This document shows, piece after piece, positions 1 to 6,053 of a stretch of DNA of 6,991 nucleotides. The translations under genes were made by a program, and so were the position numbers. Position 1 is the stretch's first letter. Each line of letters starts with the position of its first letter. The notes under the pieces are model-generated. The model saw only the letters and a program-made list of their open reading frames with translations, was not told the DNA's origin and made no database searches. This stretch comes from Acidimicrobiaceae bacterium (GTDB taxonomy: Bacteria > Actinomycetota > Acidimicrobiia > Acidimicrobiales > MedAcidi-G1), in NCBI GenBank assembly GCA_002727895.1, contig PBUO01000006.1, positions 17,486 to 24,476 of the forward strand, read 5' to 3'.

Positions 1-945
1 GCCGTGGCGCCGAGCGGCACCGTGGTCGGCCACCTGGACGTGGCCGCCGTCCAGGGCGGCGGGCCACAGCGCACACGGGCCACGCCGACCGGGGCGGCGG
101 AGGTGTTCGCCAACCAGATGGAGGCCAGCCAGTCGGTGGCCACCCCGGTCGACCTCGTGCTGTGGCCGGAGAACGTGGTCAACCCGGTGCCGCTGGGTAC
201 CGACGGGTGGCGTCTTGGGGGGCGCCTGTACGCCGACGAGGCGGCCGAGGCGCTGTCGGCCGAGGCCCGGCGTCTCGACGCCGTGCTGCTGCCCGGCTGG
301 TTCCACCGCGACGAGCACGATCCGACGGCCAACCTCAATTACCAGACGGCCATCGAACCCGACGGCACCGTGGTCGACCACTACGACAAGGTGCGCACGG
401 TGCCATTCGGCGAGTTCGTCCCCCTACGGGGCCTGCTGGAGGCGGTGGCCGCCGACCTCCTCCCGGCCCGCGACCTGAAGCCCGGCAGCGGCCCGGCGGT
501 CGTGGAGACGTCGGCCGGCACCCTCGGGGTGACCATCTCGTGGGAGGTGTTCTTCGACCACCGATCCCGGGACGCGGTGCGCCACGGTGGCGAGGTGATC
601 CTCAACCCCACCAACGGGGCCAGCTACTGGCTGACCCAGGTCCAGACCCAGCAGGTGGCCTCCAGCCGACTGCGGGCCCTGGAGACCGGTCGGTGGGTCG
701 TCCAGGCCGCCCCCACCGGCTTCTCAGCCATCGTCGACCCGCAGGGGCGGGTCCTGCAACGCACGGCAGTGAGCGAACAGACCGTCCTCCACCACCGGAT
801 CGAACGCCGGACCGGCCTGACCTGGGCGGCGAGGGCCGGCGCGTGGCCCATGGTGGTGGCCTCGCTGGCCCTGTGGGGCCTGGCCTGGGTCGGGGCCCGG
901 GCCTTTCGAACAGGTCGCTCAGGGAGTGGGAGCGACAGCCACTGA
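1..945 (+). CDS. lnt: Apolipoprotein N-acyltransferase, C-terminal part (5' end outside window)
   Basis: Lnt transfers the third acyl chain to the N-terminal cysteine of lipoproteins at the outer face of the cytoplasmic membrane. The frame is open to the left edge and the usual N-terminal membrane helices are absent, so the gene starts upstream; the GTG at 4 is probably internal. Counting from that codon, the nitrilase-type domain runs from about residue 11 (VAAVQGG) to 265. It shows the catalytic Glu in LWPEN (E56), Lys in DKVRTVPFGEFVP (K129) and the downstream SSRLRALETGR and DPQGRV blocks, all matching E. coli Lnt. The third catalytic position, Cys387 in E. coli (ICYE), is serine here (ISWE, S179, TCG at 538-540). 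A hydrophobic segment at about 277-299 is the expected C-terminal membrane helix. The 3' end overlaps the convergent methyltransferase gene by 27 bp. Family assignment is firm; activity is uncertain because of the serine. Confidence 0.88.
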   Translation, partial: AVAPSGTVVGHLDVAAVQGGGPQRTRATPTGAAEVFANQMEASQSVATPVDLVLWPENVVNPVPLGTDGWRLGGRLYADEAAEALSAEARRLDAVLLPGWFHRDEHDPTANLNYQTAIEPDGTVVDHYDKVRTVPFGEFVPLRGLLEAVAADLLPARDLKPGSGPAVVETSAGTLGVTISWEVFFDHRSRDAVRHGGEVILNPTNGASYWLTQVQTQQVASSRLRALETGRWVVQAAPTGFSAIVDPQGRVLQRTAVSEQTVLHHRIERRTGLTWAARAGAWPMVVASLALWGLAWVGARAFRTGRSGSGSDSH

Positions 946-1707
946 CCCCCACACCCGATGGGGTGCGACCAGCACCTCACCGGGGAAACGCTCGTCGAGC
1001 ACCGACTCGAGTTCGGCGTCGAAGGCGGTACGGTCGGCCTCGTCCAGGTTCACGATCCCCGCGCTGGCCCCCATGCGAAGCCGCCACGAGTCGCGGGCAT
1101 AGGGCACGTCGATGTCGAAGGCGAAGGTTTCCACGACGACGAAGCCGGCCGCCTCCAGGTCGGCTCGGGCCGCCGGACCGGGGTCGCGGATGCCGCCGAG
1201 GTCCCAGGACGGGTTGGCCACCTCGACGAGCGCCTCGGTCACCCCGGGAACGGTGTCGGGCAGGGGCAGCCAGTCGAAGCCGCAGACGCAGATCCGTCCC
1301 CCCGGTCCGAGGATCCTGCGGGCCTCGACGGCGGCAGCCCGTCCGTCCATCCAGTGCCAGCACTGGGCCGCGGTGGCCGCCTCGAAGGACCCGTCGGGCA
1401 GGCCGGTGGCCTCGGCCGGCGCCTCGACCCAGCACAACGGGTGGTCCGGCTCGGTCCCGTCGTCGGCGAGGGCCCGGGCGGCGGCCAGCATCCGGCCGTC
1501 CACGTCGAGGCCGGTGACCCGACAGCCCCGCGCCGCCAGCTGGCGGGCCACGGTGCCGGTCCCGCAGCCCAGGTCGACGAGCCGCTGACCGGCCAGGCCC
1601 ACGCCGAGGTCGGCCATCCGGTCGAGGCCCTCGGCGGGGAAGTCGGCCCGGTGGCGGGCATAGACGTCGGCAGCGATGCCGAACCGGTCGCCGCACACCC
1701 CGGGCAC
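919..1707 (-). CDS. Class I SAM-dependent methyltransferase (Methyltransf_11-like)
   Basis: This 262-residue soluble protein has a Rossmann-type SAM-binding fold. Motif I is RLVDLGCGTGTVARQL (about residues 42-57), the acidic residue at the end of strand 2 is in TGLDVD (D68), and the post-motif region has LPDGSFEA followed by AAQCWHWMD (113-121) and the RRILGPGGR motif (130-138). The aromatic HWxD element is common in methyltransferases acting on small molecules or lipids such as the Tmt1/UbiE-like group, but the substrate cannot be read from the sequence. The start is GTG at 1707. A GAGGGG Shine-Dalgarno site lies 9 nt upstream and overlaps the dtd stop codon, so this gene is probably the second of a dtd operon (13-bp gap) and translationally linked to it. 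Its 3' end overlaps the lnt 3' end on the other strand. Confidence 0.85.
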   Translation of the reverse strand: MPGVCGDRFGIAADVYARHRADFPAEGLDRMADLGVGLAGQRLVDLGCGTGTVARQLAARGCRVTGLDVDGRMLAAARALADDGTEPDHPLCWVEAPAEATGLPDGSFEAATAAQCWHWMDGRAAAVEARRILGPGGRICVCGFDWLPLPDTVPGVTEALVEVANPSWDLGGIRDPGPAARADLEAAGFVVVETFAFDIDVPYARDSWRLRMGASAGIVNLDEADRTAFDAELESVLDERFPGEVLVAPHRVWGSVAVAPTP

Positions 1708-1716
1708 AGTCGGCGA

Positions 1717-1722
1717 CCCCTC
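1717..1722 (-). promoter_or_regulatory. Shine-Dalgarno site GAGGGG for the methyltransferase
   Basis: On the minus strand GAGGGG lies 9 nt before the GTG at 1707 and shares two bases with the TGA stop of dtd (1721-1723). It supports the GTG start over a later one and suggests that ribosomes finishing dtd can reinitiate here. Confidence 0.55.
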
Positions 1723-2173
1723 AGACCTCGAGCATGAGGGTGGCCGGACCCTCGTTGCGTATGTCGACCACCATGTCCTCGCGAAAACGGCCGGTGGCCA
1801 CCTCGAGGCCCCGCTCCCGGAGGCCTTCGATCACCCGCTCGACGAGGGGCTCGGCATGCTCGGGGCGGGCGGCGGCCGCCCAGGTGGGCCGACGACCCTT
1901 CGACGCGTCGCCGTAGAGGGTGAACTGGCTGACCACCAGCACAGCACCGCCCACGTCGACCACCGAACGGTTCATCACCCCGGCCTCGTCATCCATGATC
2001 CGCAGCCCGGCGATGCGGTCGGCCAGGCGGTCAGCCTGCTCGGATCCGTCGTCGTGGGTGACGCCCACGAGGGCGCACAGGCCCGGCCCGATCTCTCCTG
2101 CGAGTTCGTCAGTCCCATCAGGGGCGACCACCGAGACCGAGGCCGCCGAGACCCGCTGAACCAGTGCGCGCAT
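1721..2173 (-). CDS. dtd: D-aminoacyl-tRNA deacylase (DTD)
   Basis: DTD hydrolyses D-aminoacyl-tRNAs (and Gly-tRNAAla) in the cytoplasm as chiral proofreading for translation. The 150-residue product has the family length and is collinear with E. coli Dtd from MRALVQRVSAASV at the N-terminus. It carries the SQFTLYGDASKGRRPTW signature (residues 82-98) and ends in the Gly-cisPro element, here NEGPAT (140-145), where most members have NxGPVT; the Gly and Pro are intact. The open frame continues upstream to 2365, but that extension has no family similarity and lies antisense to the glycosyltransferase gene, so ATG at 2173 is the start. Only a weak AGGG-like site precedes it. The gene is divergent from the glycosyltransferase across 57 bp and is followed after 13 bp by the methyltransferase gene, with which it probably forms an operon. 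Confidence 0.95.
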   Translation of the reverse strand: MRALVQRVSAASVSVVAPDGTDELAGEIGPGLCALVGVTHDDGSEQADRLADRIAGLRIMDDEAGVMNRSVVDVGGAVLVVSQFTLYGDASKGRRPTWAAAARPEHAEPLVERVIEGLRERGLEVATGRFREDMVVDIRNEGPATLMLEV

Positions 2174-2230
2174 GGCCCGGACCCTAGGCCCGGTAGTGGC
2201 GTCGCCGAGTCGTCCCGCCAGACTTGTCGG
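2174..2230. promoter_or_regulatory. 57-bp divergent intergenic region, presumed promoters for dtd and the glycosyltransferase operon
   Basis: This is the only clear gap between divergent genes in the window, so the promoters of both units should lie here or within the neighbouring 5' coding ends. I see no convincing -35/-10 pair on either strand. On the plus strand CAGACT (2219-2224) matches the -10 consensus at only three of six positions, but its spacing would place a transcript start on the ATG at 2231. A 7-bp direct repeat GGCCCGG occurs at 2174-2180 and 2187-2193, which may be chance at this GC content. Confidence 0.35.
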
Positions 2231-3502
2231 ATGCCTACTCCCCCCGTGGACCCAGACGCGCCCCTGCGCATCGCCTATCTGGCGTATCGGGGCAAGCCGC
2301 ACTGCGGCGGGCAAGGCGTCTACACCCGCCACCTCACAAAGGCGCTGGTCGACCTGGGCCACCACGTCGAGGTGCTAGCCGGCCCGCCCTACCCGGTGCT
2401 CGACGAGCGGGTCCCGCTGGTGACGCTGCCCAGCCTGGAGCTGTTCAACGACCACTTCCCGATGCGCAAGCCCCGCATCTGGGAGCTGAAGACGAAGTGG
2501 GACGTGGCCGAGGCGGCCTCGTTCAACACCGGCACCTTCTCAGAGCCGATGGCCTTCTCGATGCGGGCCTGGGAGCACCTAGCCGGCCGTCGCGGCGAGT
2601 TCGACCTGGTGCACGACAACCAGTGCCTCGGCTGGGGACTGCTGCTCATGCAGAAGCGGGAACGCCTCCCCGTCCTGTCGACCATCCACCACCCCATCAC
2701 CGTGGACCGACGCCTCGAGATCGAGCACGCCCGGACCCGCTGGGAAGAATTCGGCAAGCGCCGCTGGTACTCGTTCACCAAGATGCAGACCCAGGTGGCC
2801 AAGCGTATGACGCGGGTCATGACGGTGTCGGAGTCGTCGGCCGGCGACATCGCGGCCGATCACCGGGTCGACCCGGAGCGCATCCACGTGGTCCCGGTGG
2901 GCGTCGATCCCGAGTTGTTCCTGCCCGTCGCGGGCGTGCAGCGCGTCCCGGGGCGGATCGTGACCACGGCCAGTGCCGACGTGGCCATGAAGGGGCTCAA
3001 GTACCTGCTGGAGGCCATCGCCAAGCTCCGCACCGAACGCCACGTGGAGCTGGTCATCATCGGGAAGCCCAAGGAGGACAGCGCCTCGTCGGCGGTGTTC
3101 GAGGAGCTAGGCCTGACCGACTGCGTGTCGTACGTGCACGGGGTACCCGACGAGCGCATCGTGGGGCTGTACAGCGAAGCCGAGCTGGCCTGCGTGCCGT
3201 CGCTCTACGAGGGGTTCTCACTGCCGGCCATCGAGGCCATGTCGTGCGGGGTCCCGCTGGTCACCACCACCGGTGGTGCTCTGCCCGAGGTGACCGGCAC
3301 CCACGGCGAAACCTGCTTCCAGGTGCCGCCCGGCGACAGCGACGCCCTAGCCGCCGGCCTAAGGACCGCCATGGACGACCCCGAGGCCCGGGCCCGGGTG
3401 GGCGCGGCGGGCCGTCAGCGGGTCATCGACCAGTGGAGCTGGCGCCACACCGCCCTGCGGACCGTCGAGCAATACCGGGCCCTCCTGGCCGAGACGGCCT
3501 GA
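2231..3502 (+). CDS. GT4-family (GT-B fold) glycosyltransferase
   Basis: This 423-residue cytoplasmic or membrane-associated enzyme should transfer a sugar from a nucleotide donor, with retention, to a lipid, glycan or metabolite acceptor. The N-terminal acceptor domain opens with LRIAYLAYRGKPHCGGQGVY (12-31), where the Gly-rich loop is followed by HLTKALVDLGHHVEVLAG. The linker contains MTVSESSAGDI (197-207) and RIHVVPVGVDPELF (217-230). The C-terminal donor domain has MKGLKYLLEAIAKL (253-266), LVIIGKP (274-280), the LYEGFSLPAIEAMSCGVPLV block (325-344) with the EX7E pair E327/E335, and GGALPEV (348-354). The ATG at 2231 is the only sensible start; no Shine-Dalgarno site precedes it, so a leaderless message is possible. 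It leads a rightward operon with the methyltransferase 13 bp downstream. The open frame upstream to 1676 is the antisense of dtd. The sugar and acceptor are unknown. Confidence 0.92.
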   Translation: MPTPPVDPDAPLRIAYLAYRGKPHCGGQGVYTRHLTKALVDLGHHVEVLAGPPYPVLDERVPLVTLPSLELFNDHFPMRKPRIWELKTKWDVAEAASFNTGTFSEPMAFSMRAWEHLAGRRGEFDLVHDNQCLGWGLLLMQKRERLPVLSTIHHPITVDRRLEIEHARTRWEEFGKRRWYSFTKMQTQVAKRMTRVMTVSESSAGDIAADHRVDPERIHVVPVGVDPELFLPVAGVQRVPGRIVTTASADVAMKGLKYLLEAIAKLRTERHVELVIIGKPKEDSASSAVFEELGLTDCVSYVHGVPDERIVGLYSEAELACVPSLYEGFSLPAIEAMSCGVPLVTTTGGALPEVTGTHGETCFQVPPGDSDALAAGLRTAMDDPEARARVGAAGRQRVIDQWSWRHTALRTVEQYRALLAETA

Positions 3503-3507
3503 GGAGG
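3501..3507 (+). promoter_or_regulatory. Shine-Dalgarno site GAGGAGG for the 3516 methyltransferase
   Basis: GAGGAGG overlaps the TGA stop of the glycosyltransferase and sits 8 nt before ATG 3516. It is the strongest ribosome binding site in the window, and it fixes the start even though the protein then begins only about 17 residues before its SAM motif. Confidence 0.8.
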
Positions 3508-3515
3508 CGGATCCC

Positions 3516-4319
3516 ATGTTGACCGCCGACTACGACAGGCTGGGCCTGGCCGCCGGAGAGACGCTGCTCGACCTGGGCTGCGGCTTCGGGCGCCACGCCT
3601 ACGAGGCGATGCGCCGCGGTGCCCACGTGGTGGCCTGCGATCTGGGCCTCGAGGAACTCCGCCAGGTGCGCTCCATCGGCGCCGTGATGCGGGGCGACGG
3701 CGAGGTGGCCGACGACGTGTTGCTGGAGACGGCCAACGGCGACGCCACCCGCCTGCCGTTCGCCGACGCCTCCTTCGACCGGATCATCGCCTCGGAGGTC
3801 GCCGAGCACATCGAGGACGACGAGGCCGCCCTGGCCGAGCTGTTCCGTGTCCTGCGTCCCGGCGGCGTGCTGGCCGTGACCATCCCGGCCCGGCTACCCG
3901 AGCGGATCTGCTGGGCGCTGTCCGACGACTACCACGCGCCCAACCAGCTGGGAGGACATGTCCGCATCTACGGGCCGGGCGAGTTGCGGGCCAAGATGGT
4001 CGCCGCTGGCCTGGACCCGTTCGACGAGCACCGGGTCCATGCCCTGCACAGCCCCTACTGGTGGCTGCGGTGCGCAGTGGGGCCCGACCGTCCGGTGGAG
4101 GACAGTCGGCTGGTGTCGCTGTACCACCGGCTGCTGACCTGGGACATCGTGAAGGCGCCCCGGACCACCCGGGCGGCCGAACGCCTGCTGGCCCCCGTGC
4201 TGGGCAAGAGCCTCGTGGTGTACGCCCGGCGGCCCCTCTCCGCAGGGACAACCGGCGAACCGTCCGCTCCCGGACGGTCGATCATCAAAACGCAGGAGCC
4301 CGTCGGTGTCGTTGCCTGA
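3516..4319 (+). CDS. Class I SAM-dependent methyltransferase (Methyltransf_11) in the glycosyltransferase operon
   Basis: This 267-residue methyltransferase has motif I LLDLGCGFGRHA (17-28), an acidic strand-2 residue in VVACDLG (D42), the NGDATRLPFADASFDRI region (74-90), the SEVAEHIEDDEAAL helix (93-106) and LFRVLRPGGVLAVT (109-122). The N-terminus is short, with the SAM motif almost at once, but the strong GAGGAGG site fixes ATG 3516. After the core, a roughly 140-residue extension rich in aromatics (DDYHAPNQLGGHVRIY at 137-152, HSPYWWLRC at 178-186) probably forms the acceptor pocket. No membrane segment is evident. It overlaps the next gene by 14 bp and follows the glycosyltransferase by 13 bp. 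Co-translation suggests it methylates the glycan or lipid made by its neighbours, though the sequence does not show the target. Confidence 0.9.
   Translation: MLTADYDRLGLAAGETLLDLGCGFGRHAYEAMRRGAHVVACDLGLEELRQVRSIGAVMRGDGEVADDVLLETANGDATRLPFADASFDRIIASEVAEHIEDDEAALAELFRVLRPGGVLAVTIPARLPERICWALSDDYHAPNQLGGHVRIYGPGELRAKMVAAGLDPFDEHRVHALHSPYWWLRCAVGPDRPVEDSRLVSLYHRLLTWDIVKAPRTTRAAERLLAPVLGKSLVVYARRPLSAGTTGEPSAPGRSIIKTQEPVGVVA
4294..4298 (+). promoter_or_regulatory. Shine-Dalgarno site AGGAG for the GTG start at 4306
   Basis: AGGAG lies inside the end of the methyltransferase gene, 7 nt before the GTG at 4306. It supports that non-ATG start and translational coupling through the 14-bp overlap. 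Confidence 0.7.
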
Positions 4320-5448
4320 GGTCCCCGGCCTGCTCACGGCCGACGAGGTGCGGGTCACGGCGGCGACAATCGCCGAGTGGCAGTTGGCCGATGGAATGGT
4401 CCCCTGGTTCCCCGACGGCCACGCCGACCCGTGGAACCACGTGGAGGCGGCGATGGCGTTGGCGGTGACCGGACATCTCGACGAGGCGGAGGCGGCCTAC
4501 CGCTGGCTGGTCGCCACCCAGCACGAGTCCGGCGCCTGGCACCAGTACTACCTGGCCGACGGGATCGAGGACGAGAAGTTCGACGCCAACGTCATCGCCT
4601 ACGTGGCCACCGGCGTCTGGCACCACTGGCTGCTGACCGACGACCGGGGCTTCCTGGAGTCGATGTGGCCGGTGGTCGAGCGGGCCATCGACTTCGTGCT
4701 CGACCTCCAGACGCCGCGGGGCGAGATCCTGTGGGCCCGCCATCCCGACGGTACGCCGTGGTCGTTCGCCCTATTGACCGGCTCGTCCAGCATCTGCCAC
4801 AGCCTGCGGTGCGCGGTGGCCGTAGCCGAGGAGGTGGGCTGCGAGCGTCCCGACTGGGAACTGTCGCTCGGCCACCTGACCCACGTGGTCCGAACCCGGC
4901 CCGACGGCGCCTTCGCTCCCAAGGAGCGGTGGGCCATGGACTGGTACTACCCAGTCCTGGGCGGTGCGGTCACCGGCTCCGAGGCACGGACCCACCTAGC
5001 CGCCCGGCGCGACAAGTTCGTGGTGGGCGGCCCGGACGACGAAGTGCTCGGCGTGCGCTGCGTATCGGACAAGGACTGGGCCACCGCGGCGGAGACCGCC
5101 GAATGTGCGCTGGCCCACCAGTTGGCGGGCGAACACGACCTGGCCCTCGACCTGCTGCGGGCCACCATGCCCATGCGCCGGCCCGACGGTCGGTACCTGA
5201 CCGGGCTCGTTTACCCGGACCTGGTGACCTTTCCCACCAACGAGTGCTCGACCTACACGGCTGCCGCCGTGGTGCTGGCCGCCGACGCCCTGGGCGGGTG
5301 CAGCCCGGCATCGGGCCTGTTCGTCGACCACTCGACGCTCCCCGACGTGATCGCCGTGGAGCCAGACCCCTCTCGGTCAGGTGCCGGGGCCGGTACGGCG
5401 CAGGACGCGGAGCGAGCCGACGGCATCAACCTCGGCGAACGCCCCTGA
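4306..5448 (+). CDS. Alpha/alpha-barrel (terpenoid-cyclase-toroid or six-hairpin-like) protein, 'prenyltransferase'-type
   Basis: This is a 380-residue soluble, mainly helical protein. Short recurring turns of the form Q/R-x3-G followed by an aromatic or hydrophobic residue are spaced along it: QLADGM (26-31), QHESGAW (72-78), QTPRGEILW (135-143), RPDGAF (198-203) and RPDGRY (292-297). QHESGAW resembles the QW motif of squalene/hopene cyclases. Such repeats indicate an alpha/alpha toroid or barrel. Proteins of this style are commonly named prenyltransferase or squalene cyclase, but neither the DxDD acid motif of class II cyclases nor a protein-prenyltransferase zinc site is evident. VWHHWLLTDD (104-113) and WPVVERAIDFVLDLQ (121-135) equally recall six-hairpin glycosidases such as GH15, so a sugar-active role is possible. 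GTG 4306 is supported by AGGAG. The last 24 codons lie antisense to the neighbouring methyltransferase gene and look unstructured. The reaction is unknown. Confidence 0.75.
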   Translation: MSLPEVPGLLTADEVRVTAATIAEWQLADGMVPWFPDGHADPWNHVEAAMALAVTGHLDEAEAAYRWLVATQHESGAWHQYYLADGIEDEKFDANVIAYVATGVWHHWLLTDDRGFLESMWPVVERAIDFVLDLQTPRGEILWARHPDGTPWSFALLTGSSSICHSLRCAVAVAEEVGCERPDWELSLGHLTHVVRTRPDGAFAPKERWAMDWYYPVLGGAVTGSEARTHLAARRDKFVVGGPDDEVLGVRCVSDKDWATAAETAECALAHQLAGEHDLALDLLRATMPMRRPDGRYLTGLVYPDLVTFPTNECSTYTAAAVVLAADALGGCSPASGLFVDHSTLPDVIAVEPDPSRSGAGAGTAQDAERADGINLGERP

Positions 5449-6033
5449 CCCGACGGCCCGACACCAGATCTCGTAGGGCGGGCGCCCCCCGTCGGCCGGA
5501 TCATCGAACACGTCGTGAATGAGAAGGGTGCCGCCCACGGCCAGGTGGGGCACCCAGCCCTCGTAGTCCAGATGGGCCGGCTCGGCGCCGTGGCCCCCGT
5601 CGATGAACAGGAGCGACAGCGGCGTGGACCAAGCGGCGGCGACGGCCTGGGAGTCGCCGACCACGGCCACCACGGTGCCCTCTAGGCCGGCGTCGTGGAT
5701 GGTGCGGCGGAAGGTGGGCAGGGTGTCCATCCGCCCGAGCTCGGGGTCGACGAGGTCGGGCTCGTGGTGCTCCCAGCCGGCCTGGTTCTCCTCCGAGCCC
5801 CGGTGGTGGTCGAGGGCGTACAGGATGCAGCCGGCCGTCTGGGCGGCGGCCCCGAGGTAGCAGGCCGACTTCCCGCAGTAGCTCCCCACCTCCAGCCACG
5901 GACCGTCGGGGCCGTCGACGGTCGCCGCCTCCGCAGTGGCTGCGGCGTGGTCGTAGAGGGCCCGGCCCTCGTCGGGCGGCATGAAGCCCCGGGCGGCTGC
6001 GGCGTGGGCCAGTACCTCGTCGGTGCGCTCCAC
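5377..6033 (-). CDS. Class I SAM-dependent methyltransferase, Methyltransf_24 / CmcI-like
   Basis: This protein is about 218 residues long. An N-terminal helical segment (ARGFMPPDEGRALYDHA, 14-30) precedes SAM motif I PWLEVGSYCGKSACYLG (45-61) and strand-2 YALDHHRGS (72-80). Then come VVGDSQAVAAAW (124-135), LLFIDGGHGAEPAHLDYEGW (141-160), and VGGTLLIHDVFDD (166-178). The IDGGH...D...GG..LIHD pattern is that of Methyltransf_24 and cephalosporin-hydroxylase-like enzymes, several of which O-methylate sugars or hydroxyl groups, often with a divalent metal; D145, H148, D156 and D174 are candidate ligands. I chose GTG 6033 because a GAGG site sits 6 nt before it; GTG 6039 would add two residues. 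The open frame extends to 6795, but that part is antisense or out-of-frame to real genes. It lies 20 bp after the GtrA gene and should be co-transcribed with it. Confidence 0.85.
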   Translation of the reverse strand: MERTDEVLAHAAAARGFMPPDEGRALYDHAAATAEAATVDGPDGPWLEVGSYCGKSACYLGAAAQTAGCILYALDHHRGSEENQAGWEHHEPDLVDPELGRMDTLPTFRRTIHDAGLEGTVVAVVGDSQAVAAAWSTPLSLLFIDGGHGAEPAHLDYEGWVPHLAVGGTLLIHDVFDDPADGGRPPYEIWCRAVGSGAFAEVDAVGSLRVLRRTGPGT

Positions 6034-6039
6034 GGCCAC

Positions 6040-6043
6040 CCTC
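6040..6043 (-). promoter_or_regulatory. GAGG ribosome binding site deciding GTG 6033
   Basis: On the minus strand GAGG is 6 nt before GTG 6033 and directly abuts the alternative GTG at 6039, so the downstream GTG is better spaced. It lies in the 20-bp gap after the GtrA stop codon (6054-6056). Confidence 0.45.
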
Positions 6044-6053
6044 GGCTCGGCAA

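Noticed and set aside
162..1517. Long rightward open frame of 451 codons
   Set aside because: It is arginine-, proline- and glycine-rich with no recognisable motif, and overlaps lnt in another frame and the methyltransferase antisense; a typical shadow frame of GC-rich DNA.
2174..2193. Direct repeat GGCCCGG as an operator
   Set aside because: At 7 bp in very GC-rich DNA such a repeat is expected by chance; there is no palindromic structure or second line of support.
1676..2230. In-frame 5' extension of the glycosyltransferase
   Set aside because: This stretch is antisense to dtd, which has clear family motifs. The GT4 domain begins just after ATG 2231, so the extension is an open frame only by composition.
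2224..3522. Rightward 432-codon open frame over the glycosyltransferase
   Set aside because: It is Arg/Pro/Gly-rich low-complexity text in the +1 frame of a well-supported GT4 gene, with no motifs of its own.
4377..5522. Rightward 381-codon open frame over the barrel gene
   Set aside because: It is an alternative frame of the barrel gene with biased composition (Arg/Gly/Pro) and no domain; the overlapping frame has coherent helical repeats and a proper ribosome binding site.
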